Assembly: GCA_021464415.1 (NCBI GenBank)
Contig: CM038470.1
Coordinates: 40,976,099-41,040,098 of the forward strand
DNA from: Lonicera japonica
Taxonomy: Eukaryota > Streptophyta > Magnoliopsida > Dipsacales > Caprifoliaceae
Direction of reading: 5' to 3'
DNA length: 64,000 nucleotides
The notes below the pieces were generated by a model that was given only the letters and a program-made list of their open reading frames with translations, was not told the origin of the DNA and ran no database searches. The position numbers were made by a program, and so were the translations under genes. Positions within the stretch are counted from its first letter, which is position 1. Every line of letters begins with the position of its first letter. This document shows positions 25,305 to 36,662 of the stretch, piece after piece.

Positions 25305-25790
25305 TGATCTAGGTTTGAAGACATTTTTATCCGTTTATGTTCAATAAATAGCCACCTAGCATAAGTGATTCCTTGTTTGGGGCATTGACAATTCGTTATT
25401 ATTTCTCTTTTTATCCATGTTGTGTTGGTGAGTCTAGGGTGTTGGTCTACTTTTTAGTTCCACTACTGGAGTCTAGTTTGTTGGGTTCATTTTGAACTTT
25501 TGATTTTTATTATGCTGAATTTAAAAATTTCAAAGTTTATTTAATATCGGCATATGATTTTAATATTTCTGCGTGGTTCTTTTCCCCGAACATATTTGTA
25601 TATGATTGGATTATATTCCTTTGGATTTCTTTGTACTTCACTTGTGGGTGTCAATATAATCATATGTTTGTAATCTATATATAATGATGTTAGAACGAGG
25701 TTAATCTACTATAAATAATAATTATAAATCTTATTTAATAAAGTTGTGCAACAGATAAACTAAATAAACAGATATTTGAAAAGTTATACA
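25305..25790. other. Spacer between convergent MULE genes
   Basis: AT-rich, no ORF. It would hold the 3' ends of the transposase (+) and of the 165-codon gene (-). No terminator or repeat recognised. Confidence 0.4.
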
Positions 25791-26288
25791 TCAATGTAAC
25801 ATATAGTCTTTACGCCTACTGTCATCAGATTGGTTCAGCATAGAGTTTGGGCTTGCAGGGTCCTGGGATTTATTATTGTCATGCTCATTAGAATTATTAA
25901 CGCTTGGACTACTTTGAATAAGGTGTTCTTCTGGAATGTCGTCCACTGGTCCAGAATCCAGGTCTATCCAAAACACTTTGGAATCCCCACGCCATTTTTT
26001 CTTTCGATCCCTATTTATGTTATTGCTTTCATCGTACGAGTCATACTTGCCTGATTCTATGTCTTTTTGTTCTTTAGTGGCAAGGTAATCAATAATTTGT
26101 TCGGTGCTTAATTGTTCCTTTGAAACACCATGCTCCTTTTCGGTATCAGTGTAACCTTTTCGTTTGTCCTTGTTTATATGTTGTTGTTTTGGAATTTCAA
26201 TATCCAATGTTATACGGCGAAGTGCACGTATGCCCTTTGCCTTAGATGAACTGCTCTCACCCTTGGAAACTTCAGCACGTTTAGGCAT
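25791..26288 (-). CDS. Hypothetical 165-residue charged protein carried in the MULE
   Basis: An uninterrupted frame, starting MPKRAEVSKGESSSSKAKG, rich in Lys, Glu, Asp and Ser. It has a basic N-terminus, a central stretch STEQIIDYLATKEQKDIE, an aromatic patch KVFWIDLDSG and an acidic/Asn-rich tail. No domain, signal peptide or membrane segment recognised; it looks largely disordered and could be nuclear. It lies convergent to the transposase and on the same strand as the Ulp1-like gene, so it may be a further cargo gene or a detached exon of that gene. It is intact although its neighbours are riddled with stops, which is notable but could be chance at this length. Confidence 0.45.
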   Translation of the reverse strand: MPKRAEVSKGESSSSKAKGIRALRRITLDIEIPKQQHINKDKRKGYTDTEKEHGVSKEQLSTEQIIDYLATKEQKDIESGKYDSYDESNNINRDRKKKWRGDSKVFWIDLDSGPVDDIPEEHLIQSSPSVNNSNEHDNNKSQDPASPNSMLNQSDDSRRKDYMLH

Positions 26289-26851
26289 TATAACTCTTTC
26301 TTTCGGGAGAGTAATGTATGAGTATGAGAACTGGACATAAGTAGTATCTATAGTGGATATCAGTTTATTTTGGGAAAGGCAATTGGGTCGGGAAAAAGTG
26401 AAACCTCTTCATAACGGTAGTATTGAAACTATCATTAACTACTACCCCTGTTGTTTTAAATTTAGACAATGACTTATTATGTATTCATATATGCACATTA
26501 TAATATGGTAAGACTTATTTTGTTGAGTGACCCATACTACGAACATCGAAGGATAATTAAATATTCAAACAATATAAACATATAAGGAAATCGATAATAA
26601 TACCACAAAACAAATCTTAAAAATATCCTGATCGCATCACCTGTTTACTACAATAAGAGAATTTTCCTAAAATGATCCATATGAAACAATGATCTATGAA
26701 GATGCAATCTCAGAAACCATTATACCCAAAATTAGAGGGGTTGCAAATAAAACAGTGTTCGTCAATGATCGCAATCATCAAGCACACTAATCCCAATAAT
26801 TTTAAAATACTACAATCCTAATATGGCTATGTAACATGCCATGTTATTTAA
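26289..26851. other. No gene seen
   Basis: AT-rich sequence between two minus-strand ORFs in the MULE region. It could be intron or 5' UTR of the 165-codon gene. Nothing specific recognised. Confidence 0.3.
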
Positions 26852-27082
26852 CTACTTGTTATCAGTGAGATTAAATGGGTCAATCGCATCCGTATTCTTC
26901 AAGAAGGCCTCAATGATTTCAGCCCGCATCTGGTGCATTGTATTCTTTTTGAATTTCTTCTCAATCGGCACCCCGAAAGATAATTGCTTCATGTAATTGT
27001 GAGAATCCGCAAATGCGACCCCCGGGTTCTCGTCCCCGTTCGTTGGGCGTCTGAAACGTCGGAACGGATTTCGTCGTTCCAT
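26852..27082 (-). CDS. Short ORF (76 codons) beside a gypsy PBS; identity open
   Basis: Starts MERRNPFRRFRRPTNGDENP and ends ...DPFNLTDNK. The frame is open upstream for about 13 more codons, to a TAG. It lies directly downstream (minus strand) of the LTR and primer-binding site at 27139-27153. It could be the start of gag of that gypsy element, or an exon of the MULE's minus-strand gene set cut by the LTR insertion. The basic N-terminus and the segment KKNTMHQMRAEIIEAFLKNT give no firm family. Confidence 0.35.
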   Translation of the reverse strand: MERRNPFRRFRRPTNGDENPGVAFADSHNYMKQLSFGVPIEKKFKKNTMHQMRAEIIEAFLKNTDAIDPFNLTDNK

Positions 27083-27138
27083 TTGCTTCGATAATTCATA
27101 TCGGGTGTCCCTACGTCTATTCTAGATGCAAAGGGGTT

Positions 27139-27153
27139 CGTTCAGAGTCGCCA
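27139..27153 (-). other. Gypsy primer-binding site
   Basis: Minus strand TGGCGACTCTGAACG, 3 nt after the LTR end (CGTAAAACA on the minus strand). TGGCGACTC is a recurrent PBS start in plant gypsy elements. Confidence 0.65.
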
Positions 27154-28284
27154 GTATGTTTTACGAGAAAACGGACAAAAAGGGGTCGTGTAAGAGGAAA
27201 GGCTACAGATAAGCCTTCCTTACAGGTTTGTCTACGAAACCAGGATTCTATAGAGTTCGAGAACTATATTACGGTTTGGGAAGGTGTTAAGCACCCATTC
27301 CGCCCTTTCGGTCTCTAGTGGTCTTATATGTTTATTTTATGTTGAAAAACTTGGATGCTTTTACTGACAGTTTACTACTTTTCAAATGAAAACCCTAATT
27401 TCTGGGGGAAAACGGGAAAGGGATAAAAACCTTTGTGTTCCGAGATCCGATGTTTTTATTAGTGAAAGATGTAAATGCAAATGACAAAACCTTTTATTTT
27501 GAAAGAGTATCCCGTATTATTTCCTCAGATAATGCAGGTCTCCTCGTGTTGTGATTACTTTTGTAAAAGTTCGGATCATGTATCGGGACTGATTTAATAT
27601 GGAACTAGAACTCTTTGAGGAGAGTTATCAGACACGTCGCAGTCTATAGAGAAGACAGGATATGTTGATTTTAGTTCCTAGATAAGTTTTATCGGTCCGG
27701 GTTTTGAAAACACAATTTTATCCGGACGATAATCTACTTACTCTTCTGGTTTTGCAAATGGTTTTATCAGGGTTTTTTGTTTTGAAGACGGTAGATTATT
27801 TATAACTTGGCAATAAGTTTATTCAAATAAAACGTGGACAAAACAACAGAAATAAAACAAGTACACAGATAAACCTGATTTTCGGGCGCGTTAGGCATCT
27901 AGCACAACCATGTTGCCACTTCGCTTACTAGGACGGGGATCGACCTATACAATAAAACTAATATACAAATATCTTATTTAATTACTAGAAGAGACTTTCG
28001 TTACCTTCCCGACGAGAATAATAATAAGAAAGAAAATATAATACGGCAGAGAGATCTCCGGCGATAATAATCTTCTCCTTCTTCAGATATTTCCGAGAAT
28101 TCGATTCCCAAGACCGAACACGTCGAGTGTCGAGAATAGATTCGATAATTCTTCAGAAATAAGATGATAATCGAGAATAGTTGATGAAAGACGAGAAAAT
28201 CAGATCATAAGCCAATAATTCTCTCTCTAAGTTGCTCCTTCTTGCTCCCTTGTTGGTGTCCTCAATCCTTGGGAGGTGTTGGCC

Positions 28285-28292
28285 TATTTATA
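28285..28292 (-). promoter_or_regulatory. LTR TATA box
   Basis: Minus-strand TATAAATA in the context CACTATAAATAGGCC, about 20-190 bp downstream of the palindrome cluster, a typical plant RNA polymerase II promoter arrangement in U3. Confidence 0.6.
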
Positions 28293-28309
28293 GTGCTGGG
28301 AAAGTGGTT

Positions 28310-28485
28310 TGTCGCGCGACAATGTGTGTATGTCGCGCGACATACTTGACTGTCGTGCGACAAATCACTTTAATGATGATTCTGACCCACTGCTGAGTCA
28401 GAAAGTGGAGTGGTGGGGTGTTTGTCGTGCGACATGTCCCTATAAAGTGGGATTGTCGTGCGACATACTTGAATGTCGCGCGACA
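28310..28485. repeat. Cluster of six 12-bp palindromes in LTR U3
   Basis: TGTCGCGCGACA at 28310, 28331 and 28474, and TGTCGTGCGACA at 28351, 28423 and 28454. The first is a perfect palindrome; the second differs by one C-to-T change. All sit just upstream of the LTR TATA box on the transcribed strand. Confidence 0.9.
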
Positions 28486-28769
28486 TTTCCCTTAAAAACA
28501 GGTTTGTTTGGCCAACAAACGCTCCCGGGGCAGTTTCGGGTGTTCGGGTGGGTCTCGGACTCCAGAAATAGCAGTTCTCGAAGGTCGTTAGGGTTCTTGT
28601 GGGGGTCACGGATCGGGGTGTCTACAGTAATATAGAACTGCAATCCCACAATCCACACTGCATACAAAAAATATAAAATGTAATAAGTACGTTAACTTTT
28701 TTGGTCATCAGTTTTTTGATAAGTTAAATTCATTGGATAATTACTCCTCTTTGTCATTGGCAGTCATAA

Positions 28770-31700
28770 TACCAACCTTGTTGCCTCCTATTGAGGGTAG
28801 ATTTCTGGAACATTGAATTTGTAGTCTATATCCGTTTGTAATAAATGGCTAATCATTGATATTTCTACCCTTTCCAGAGGACGGTTGGTGTATTTTGTTG
28901 ATCCATCCCTCGAGCTTAACACCTTTTTGAACCCATTTTTAAGAATATTCTCAACATTTGTTTTGACTTCATGAAAAAATCTTTGTACTTCTTCATACTA
29001 GGACATCCATAACAAACGAATCAATTGACTATATCATATTATGAAAATTAAACATTTAGACGTTAGAAAAGAAAAAATAATTTGAATAATGAAAATACCA
29101 CCCTCCTTGCGTCTTCATAGCACTGATCCTTCCCATTTGCATGCCTTCGCTTCAATGGATTCATATGGTACCATCCATCTCTAACAAGGTCGAGATACAT
29201 CAGGCTGAAATGCGTTTTGTTCTCGTGTATCAAAGGAATGAATACACGTATAGCTGAATGAAAGGTTGTCATCAATGGGTCGTGTATCAGTCGTTGCTTT
29301 CCGACTTCATTATTCTTTTCAACCATAACCTGCGTTGGTCCATACAATAGTTAATGATTGTTCAACGTTTACTTGTATAAATATTTTAAATGATATAAAT
29401 ATCATTACCCAGGCGAAGGACGATAATATTGTGCAAAGCGCAGGTTGATTTTCCAGCATGTTTGCATCGTTGCCTAGTATTTGACCATACACGTCTATGA
29501 TCTGATATTTCAAAATAGTTATTGTGCAGTGTATATTATAGAACAAGAACCTCATATTAATATCTAAATACATTTATACTTTTTAACCAATCTTATGAAC
29601 TTCAAACCTTAGTTGTTATTGCTCCATCTGATAAAATCTTGTTTATGTCATTGCATCTGGCCCACGCTCCCATACAGTTGCCCTACCATAATTCATATTG
29701 TTTGTTAAATAACAATTTTATCGAATTAGAAATAATCATAGACATATCTAAATAATTATTTTGGAAGACAAAAACAAATACATAATACTATAAGGAATCT
29801 TACTCTGGTGATGTTTTCTGCTAGAAAACTTTAATCATTTCCTTGACTTCGGGTGACAAATATTTTGCAACTTTAAGCTTGCCAAAGTTAATTTTACGCT
29901 GCGGTGTGAATGATATTGTTCTCTCCTTATCCTTGTCACTGTTATCTAATATTTCAATGGGCTCAGATGTAACACTCTTCCCTCCAATTTCATTGACATT
30001 TTTGTCAACCTTCCTATTAACCTGATCATCAAACACATCATCTTCTCTCACTGTATTATTTACGGGAGCATCCTCCCCTTTGTGATGTGCTCTGATGTTT
30101 TTCACCATGGAACTTGGGGATAAAAATAAGTCATCCCGTAGCAAGAGGGGGTTACTTAAGTCAAGTTGTGACTGTAACACCCGATTCTTGAGAATCATTT
30201 CTTCGACAAGAATCTCTATCTCCCACAATTTCTGCCTTTGACCCTCATCTTTCAAACATAACTCTTTATTCTTTTACTGCAATTTTTGTTTGTCATCGTG
30301 CATTATTTTTGCGGCTTCTCTTAACGATTCATTTGTTCGTTTTTGTTCATTCAATTTTGTTTCCAAATCCTTGTATTTATCATGAAACTCATTTTCATTT
30401 TTTATCTTCGATTCTCTGAGCAAATCAAGTTGTTCTTGACAAACAGCCAAAATCACTTGTGTCTCATTCAATTTGAGTTGGTACATTTCTGCATTTCTCC
30501 TGTTGTGAATTATATCATTTTCAAACTGCTTGGAAATACTTGAACCACTAGCCCTTTCAACTTCTTTCGCAGTTTGTTGTGTTAACAACTCAAATGAAGG
30601 GAGGTCAGATGTTTCTTTCACTCTCCTACCTTGTGCAAGCGATGTTTCTAAAGCATTGATTTTAGCTGCAACTACCTCTTTCTTTCTAGCAACCAGCTGG
30701 GCACGTGTTGATTCGAGTTCACGACGAAGCTTCTAGTTATCGTCATGGAGTTTCACTGCCTTTGTTTTTTCCCTTTCAGACTCAAAACGTAGCCTCCTTA
30801 ATTGCATGTCCGAGTTCTTTGAACACTTCTCCCAATACTCGCATCTTGAAGCTCTATCCTTCATTTGGATTTCTGACTTTGTAACTCTATCGCTTAAGAT
30901 TATATTTTTGCTCAAAAGATCTTTTATATCATACTCTAGCTTTCGCACGTAGGAAATATCAAACGATGGTACAAACTTCAGTCCATGTAGTGGTACTTGT
31001 TGGCTTTGTTGCGAAGTACGTTCATTCCTTTCGCTTGCCACGCGAACATGGTCTTCGTGCACCTCATTTTCTGCTTTATCGAATTCATGCCCTTGTGAAT
31101 CCTAACCTTTTTGATTGGAACCATCAGCAAACGATTTTGGCTCTAAAGATAAATTTGGCACTTCACTTGTTTTGTGTTTCGTTTTATTCCCTGTATTATC
31201 CACACCCTTAGGTTCGCAACCACCTTGAAACTTGTGCAAATTGGCGGATTGCGGAGACGCATTACATGGATTGAATGGTGCACTTTCCTTGTCAACAATA
31301 TTATCATCACCGTAACTTATATAACTCTTCTTCAACTGATCCCGTAACTACAAATTGTTCCTTGCTATACTTTTTTTCTGACCACTCTTGGGTTGCGCCT
31401 TTGATACACCTTGCTTTTTAATTTCATTATGCCGGTTGTCATCCCGGTTATCTTCCACTGAATTGACTGTTTTTTCAAGAGTCATTCTAATTTCTGCAGA
31501 ATCATCTTCCAGATCTCCTGTTAAAATATATGGTCCTTTAGGACGGCTATCCCGATTAGGTTTTCTCAGCCTTCTACGTGACTTCTTGCCACTATTCGGT
31601 CGGGCTTCACTGTTAGTTCTTCTGCTTTCTTTTTTTGGAGCAGGTTCTTCTCCCCTGAATCGATCAAATGGAAACTTCATAGGCGATGGTGTTGCACTGA

Positions 31701-33690
31701 CATAATCCCTCTCAATTGGTGACAATGGTACCTATTCTACATCGTCATCAAAGATAAGGTTCTCAGTGTAGGAAATACTCCTATCTGAAGAAGTGGACGA
31801 AGCACCCTTTCGGTGCTTTTCTTGTGTATATTTACTCTGTTTTTCAGGAACTCCCGTCTCCTTTTCATCCTTATCGTCATCTTCACTTACTGATTGATAA
31901 TCATTATTAGTCACAATATCCTCACTTTTCTGCATATAAGTGTTAAATGTGTCATAAATTGTAAACAATTACTAATTAAGCCTTGAACAAATTAATATAT
32001 ATGCTCGGTGTCATTTCATTAAATATGATCATTTAGAAGATTTATTAACTTATACCTTGAAAAAATCCAGTAGTTTCGAGCCATGTTTCGTTGGTGACTC
32101 ATTTGCCCACTTTTTGCGTTCCTCATTAACTTTCTTTCTTGGCCTCATATCCATGGATCCTTGTTCGCACTGATTGAAATTACTCTTTCCCTTTCGAACA
32201 GTGGTGATATTCTATGACTCATCGCTCGAATCTGAATAATCCACTAGTCGGGCATTCCAGGTACACTTCGGCTGCAGTTTTTAAATTAAATTATTTGATA
32301 CTTACGTTTTGAAAGTTCATTATATATGTACAATGGTTATTACAATAATGTTAATATATGAAATATACATTATGATACAATATCACTTATAATGGTGTCA
32401 TCAAAATCAACATTTGATAATGCAGCAATCAGTTTTGACAGGTCCCAGCGTAAAAAACGCGGCTCCATGTTTGTTCGGTCCTTGATTGGATCAATGATAT
32501 TGGTTACTTCGCAGAGCGAGAACTGTTAAATTATTTCGTTTCAGTACTAAGATTTAAATAGTAAATATTTTAACAAAATTGTAATGATTATTTACCAGCA
32601 AGATTATTGTGCATCCTGTTACAGTAGTCAGTTGATGCCGCTTGTTTGAAATGTCATCCACGAGAAGTCACGAACTGCTTGCCCCCAGTTGTAACCAGCC
32701 ATTTTCTCGATGTCTCCGATCATGTTCACAATGTACCACTTTATGAATGTTCCAGTATTTGAAAATAACAATGAGGTACAGAAATGAAGACAAATTAACG
32801 ATACCGTGACTCGTACTTCATTCTCGTCCTTGCTCATGATAACATCTTTAATAGTACTGGTTATCTTTGCTAGAAAGAGTTGACACAATCCAGTGAAATA
32901 CCATTTTCCAAAAGCGTGCTCAAGTTGTTGATGGGTGTGTATAGTTAACTTATCACCTTCGCAGGGCAATCCCAGAATTTCAAAAACCTGTTTAGTTTCA
33001 AACTTAACAACCCTTCCTCCAATTCGAAAAGCATTTATCTTGGTGTCGTAACAACGAATTAGTTTCGCTAAGAGTTTGTCAGATTTGTGATAAAGCTTAT
33101 CATTCACAAGGTTTGCTTTGTATGCTGAGTATATGTTCCAGAATGGAGTGATGCGTAGGAGGTTTTCATGTCGTAAACCAATCCTTTTATTATCAGTAGT
33201 AAGAGAAGACATCAATTTTGAGAATGACACCAACGACGACCGATATTGGTCGTATTTTTCAACATCTCCACCTTCATCCTGTTTAGTAATAAAACACTTG
33301 ATTAAATCTCTTGAATTAAAAGCTATTGTAGATGGAATCAAAGAATGAAATTCATTCAAATTTTATTTACACGTACCTCATGCCGAAAATCCCTACGTTC
33401 CGTGTGTTGTTTCTTCATATTTTTCCCTTTTCCTTCATTCACTTTATTTTTCTTGGAGTCGGTCATTTTTTCGCTACCTTTGGCTCCTTTGTCAATGTGT
33501 CCGCTTTGGTAACATTAAATTTAACCATACGTCATTTTTGAATCCCTCAAATGTGTATGTTATTAACAACGAAGTATATAAAATATAACACATATTAGTC
33601 AATTTTGTACCTTGTTCGCAACCGTATGATTTCGTGCACTCTTTTAGGTCTTTGTCTGGTTTAGTTTTGCCATCTGTCATTCAAAATGTG
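28770..33690 (-). pseudogene. Kaonashi-type Ulp1-protease-like gene, decayed
   Basis: Minus strand, multi-exon. Early exons near 33680-33610 and 33470-33376 (basic MTDSKKNKVNEGKGKN, donor GTACGT). The exon at 33318-32595 holds a plant mobile/DUF1985-like domain (LLRITPFWNIYSAYKANLV...VFEILGLPCEG) with a 1-nt frameshift near 32660. Exons follow near 32525-32390 and 32279-32056. One long exon, 31968-29817, keeps a single frame but has six stops (31732, 31348, 31102, 30733, 30274, 29821). It contains a basic region and a coiled coil (31000-29990). The C48-like protease part lies in short exons near 29695-29610, 29511-29408 and 29344-29090 (VFIPLIHENKTHFSLMYLDL...WYHMNPL). The His is present; the Asp and the D-C-G Cys loop are not evident. 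Such MULE-borne Ulp genes are known in plants; this copy is dead. Confidence 0.75.
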
Positions 33691-35000
33691 ATATTTACTA
33701 ATTCACTCAAATAGATTATCAACTGAAGATGCAACCTTTAAGGAAACCTTTATAAATTAGTAATCCTCGCACAACTTACATAAAATTATCTTTATTTATT
33801 TCCTTTCAAAATGTTCTTAAAATGTGTTCTACTACTTTCTAAATGTTTTATTTCCACAATCCGGTTTTGAATGTTCCCTTAAATTATATGTCTGTACACA
33901 AAAAGATAACTGACATATTAGAAGACATAACTTAAAATTGAATATATCTATACTGGAATCATATTAATGCAATATGGCTACATTTATTGAATACAGTCAT
34001 AATATAACAAGTAAATATATAGACATATTAAAGAGTTGAAAATTTCAAAAAATTATTCAATGATATCAATTCAATATGTCACTAAAGTAGGGTCGGTGCA
34101 TTTTTTATATACTCTCTGTTAAGATACTTATCACTTACTCATTGATTATTTGTACACTTACTGATCCATTTATATACATTTTATGCTAAAATTGAATATT
34201 TTACTAATATAACTATATAAAACATGTTAAAGGTTTATTGTTTTCGCATACGGGAACAGAAAGTGAACTTTAACAAAAATGACAATTGCAACTGAAGTTA
34301 AACTAAACTTCTTCCTAAACTTTCTAAAAAATCGATTACCTGTCAGTTTGAATGGTTTCAATCGATTAACCACGTTCTAAACTGATTTTCTCAAAAACTC
34401 CTACCTGTTCAAACATCACATCACTGTGTAGAAAATGGTCTATAATATTGGGGTATATTCAATGTTATATGAGACTTGTAAAATACCTTTGTGGATATGG
34501 TTAACAAACTCAAAATAGGATTTGTATACAGAGTAAAATAGGAGTTTCAAATTTGAATTTCATCATTATGATAACGTTGGAAGATAATAGCAAAGCGGTA
34601 ATAATACCTGATTCCTGATGTGAGTGTCGTTCTGTGTTCAGATACTAGCCAAAGAGTATAAACTGAATTCCTAATCTGTCGCCGAACGTACTTACTAGTT
34701 AGAGTTTTGGAACCCACTTTGAAAAAGTGAAGATTTTGGAAACATGGTTGAAAACGATGTTTTGTCTACCTTATACTCAACGGGTTCTACCTGACCCAAT
34801 TTATTACAGCGACTACTTACATCCACAATAAATATCCGCGGATAAAAACCCAGCTACATGTACATTGTTATTAATTTTTTGGCCCATTAATCATCCATAT
34901 TTTATCCCAAGCCCAACACAAAAAAAGAAGCCCTATTTGACTGACAATAGTACTAGACTGCTTTGTATTTGTTATTTCCCATGATGATATGAGATTACTC
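33691..35000. other. Upstream region of the Ulp1-like gene / MULE end
   Basis: AT-rich with no significant ORF. It would contain the promoter of the minus-strand gene and the right end of the MULE. I compared its reverse complement by eye with 21804-22100 and found no convincing terminal inverted repeat, so the right boundary is a guess. Confidence 0.3.
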
Positions 35001-35459
35001 TGTGCAGAATTCCTCATACATTACATTAATATTGGGTCAAAATCCCAATATGGATGCTTTGTAAATTACATGTACAACGTATAATGGTCATAGATTCAAC
35101 CAAAATATGCCCGATACCATCGCCTTCAAAACCAGATAAGTCATCCCTCTATACTTTTATAATTTATGTTGTAAATTATGGTTTGAATTATATGTGCTAT
35201 GTATATAAAAAAGTAGTATTAAACGAAATGACATTTCGATCAAAACATCGAAAATGATTATATCGGTTTGTATTATAATTAAATTATATCTTTTTGTATA
35301 GACTACTATTGATCATGTAGAAAACAATTTTTAATCTTAATTTGTCATGTCATTTGTCATCTTAATACATCTTATGCAAATCAAAACAAAACAAACTGGT
35401 TACAACAAACTACAAAAAAATATATATATCATCTTACAAACTTGGTTCACTTTTTCCAG
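35001..35459. other. No gene seen
   Basis: AT-rich sequence. It contains an imperfect palindrome near 35030-35053 (AATATTGGGTCA...CCCAATAT). Nothing else recognised. Confidence 0.3.
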
Positions 35460-35568
35460 GTTCACTGTGCAATCCAGAACAATGTTCATACATCATTCAT
35501 GATGACGGTTTATTAAATGTGTCATCATCAGGAGGGGATATCAATTTTGCAGTTCATCATTGTTCAAG
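35460..35568 (+). pseudogene. Exon-like segment of unknown gene
   Basis: A 109-bp stretch bounded by an acceptor-like sequence (CTTTTTCCAG) and a donor-like sequence (AAG|GTACATTG). It is open in one frame for 36 codons, reading SLCNPEQCSYIIHDDG then LLNVSSSGGDINFAVHHCS. No family recognised. It may be an exon of a gene fragment captured by a transposon, or chance. Confidence 0.3.
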
Positions 35569-35989
35569 GTACATTGCTAATAAACCCCATAAATACATAG
35601 CTATATATATATATTAATCGTAATATGACTATCAAATAACTATTCAACCATGAGTATAATGACTAGACGAATATTATAAGGTTGCAGAAATCATGTTTGT
35701 TAGGATTTTAGATATTCTTTGTTTGAATTTCAAAAATTGGGTAATCTTAATAACGAACAGAATCTTATTTTAGATTATATTAATTTAACAATTAATATTA
35801 GGATCGGAAAATAAAAAGGGCAAGAAAGGAAAACAGAAAAATGAATTAAAATAACTAAATTTATTAAATAAATAACAAAACCATAACTATCCAATAAATT
35901 GGGCCAATAACTAATTAACAAATCCAAGTGGGTTAAATGCAAAACAATTCAAAAAAACTGGGCTAAAAACAAAAAGCCCCTATATTCCC
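35569..35989. other. No gene seen
   Basis: AT-rich, no ORF or recognised repeat up to the start of the next U copy. Confidence 0.3.
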
Positions 35990-36662
35990 TCATGATTTTT
36001 TAAAATATTATTTTATACATTAAAGACACCTTTTAAATTGTTAAAATATTTATATAGATTTTTTTTAAGCAAGCTGCTCGGATACTCAAGAAAAAAAGAA
36101 GTGAGTATTTGTTATTAAAGAGAGTGAGACTTAAAAAGTTTTGTCAAAAAAAAACAAAACAAAAGTTCACTACCTATTTTTTCCCAAAGTAAAATTTGCT
36201 CCAAAAAGAACAGAGATTTTGTCAGCTGGATTTTTCAAGCTTAAAGTTTCTGGGCATTTTTTTTTGAATCCCTTTAGTTTATGGGTCCTTTTTAGTAATC
36301 TTATTATTTATAAACGGGCCCTATACTCTTATTTTATTTACATTACAAAAATAAAATAAAATTAGATATGTCCTTTTTTTTTTTCTTAATTTGTTGGTTT
36401 TCTTTTCTCTTCATTTGTGAGTGTTTTTGTCATCCCTCCTTTTAGGGTGTGAAGGTGTTTGTAAAGCATCATAGATAAGAGATGAAGCGAGTAGATCGAC
36501 ACTTCACAATAGAAATTTAACTCAAAATTACGGAGATTTATATTTCTCTTTTGAGAAGACAAGAGAGGAATATTTTATATGTAAAACTGACAAAAAGAAT
36601 AAGAAAAATGTAAACACTTACTTTTCACCATTGGATCTCTTTATACTATTTTCAGCCATACG
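35990..36662 (+). repeat. U repeat, copy 4 (internally deleted)
   Basis: Collinear with copy 1 blocks near 150-310, 1080-1210, 1990-2210 and 2770-2850, but the part equivalent to 1230-1980 is missing. It ends abruptly at 36662, where the partial inverted-repeat element begins. The STLDDTN peptide stretch is present but altered near 36490. Confidence 0.6.

Larger units (their letters stand above)
27157..28626 (-). mobile_element. Ty3/gypsy LTR (5' LTR orientation, minus strand)
   Basis: On the minus strand starts TGTAGACACCCCG at 28626 and ends CGTAAAACA at 27157 (1470 bp), followed by a PBS. It contains a TATA box (28285-28292) preceded by six TGTCGYGCGACA palindromes. The 3' half includes the 'acggtttgggaaggtgttaa' block common to this LTR type. 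No 3' LTR or pol was found, so the element is an LTR with at most a short piece of internal sequence, sitting in the MULE. Confidence 0.75.

Noticed and set aside
28309..28635. ORF of 108 codons and its antisense counterparts over the LTR
   Set aside because: Overlaps the palindrome cluster and LTR U3; open on both strands because of composition; no protein-like features.
21804..35100. Terminal inverted repeats of the large MULE
   Set aside because: Compared both flanks by eye and found only weak similarity (ggccca, poly-T); not enough to claim ends.
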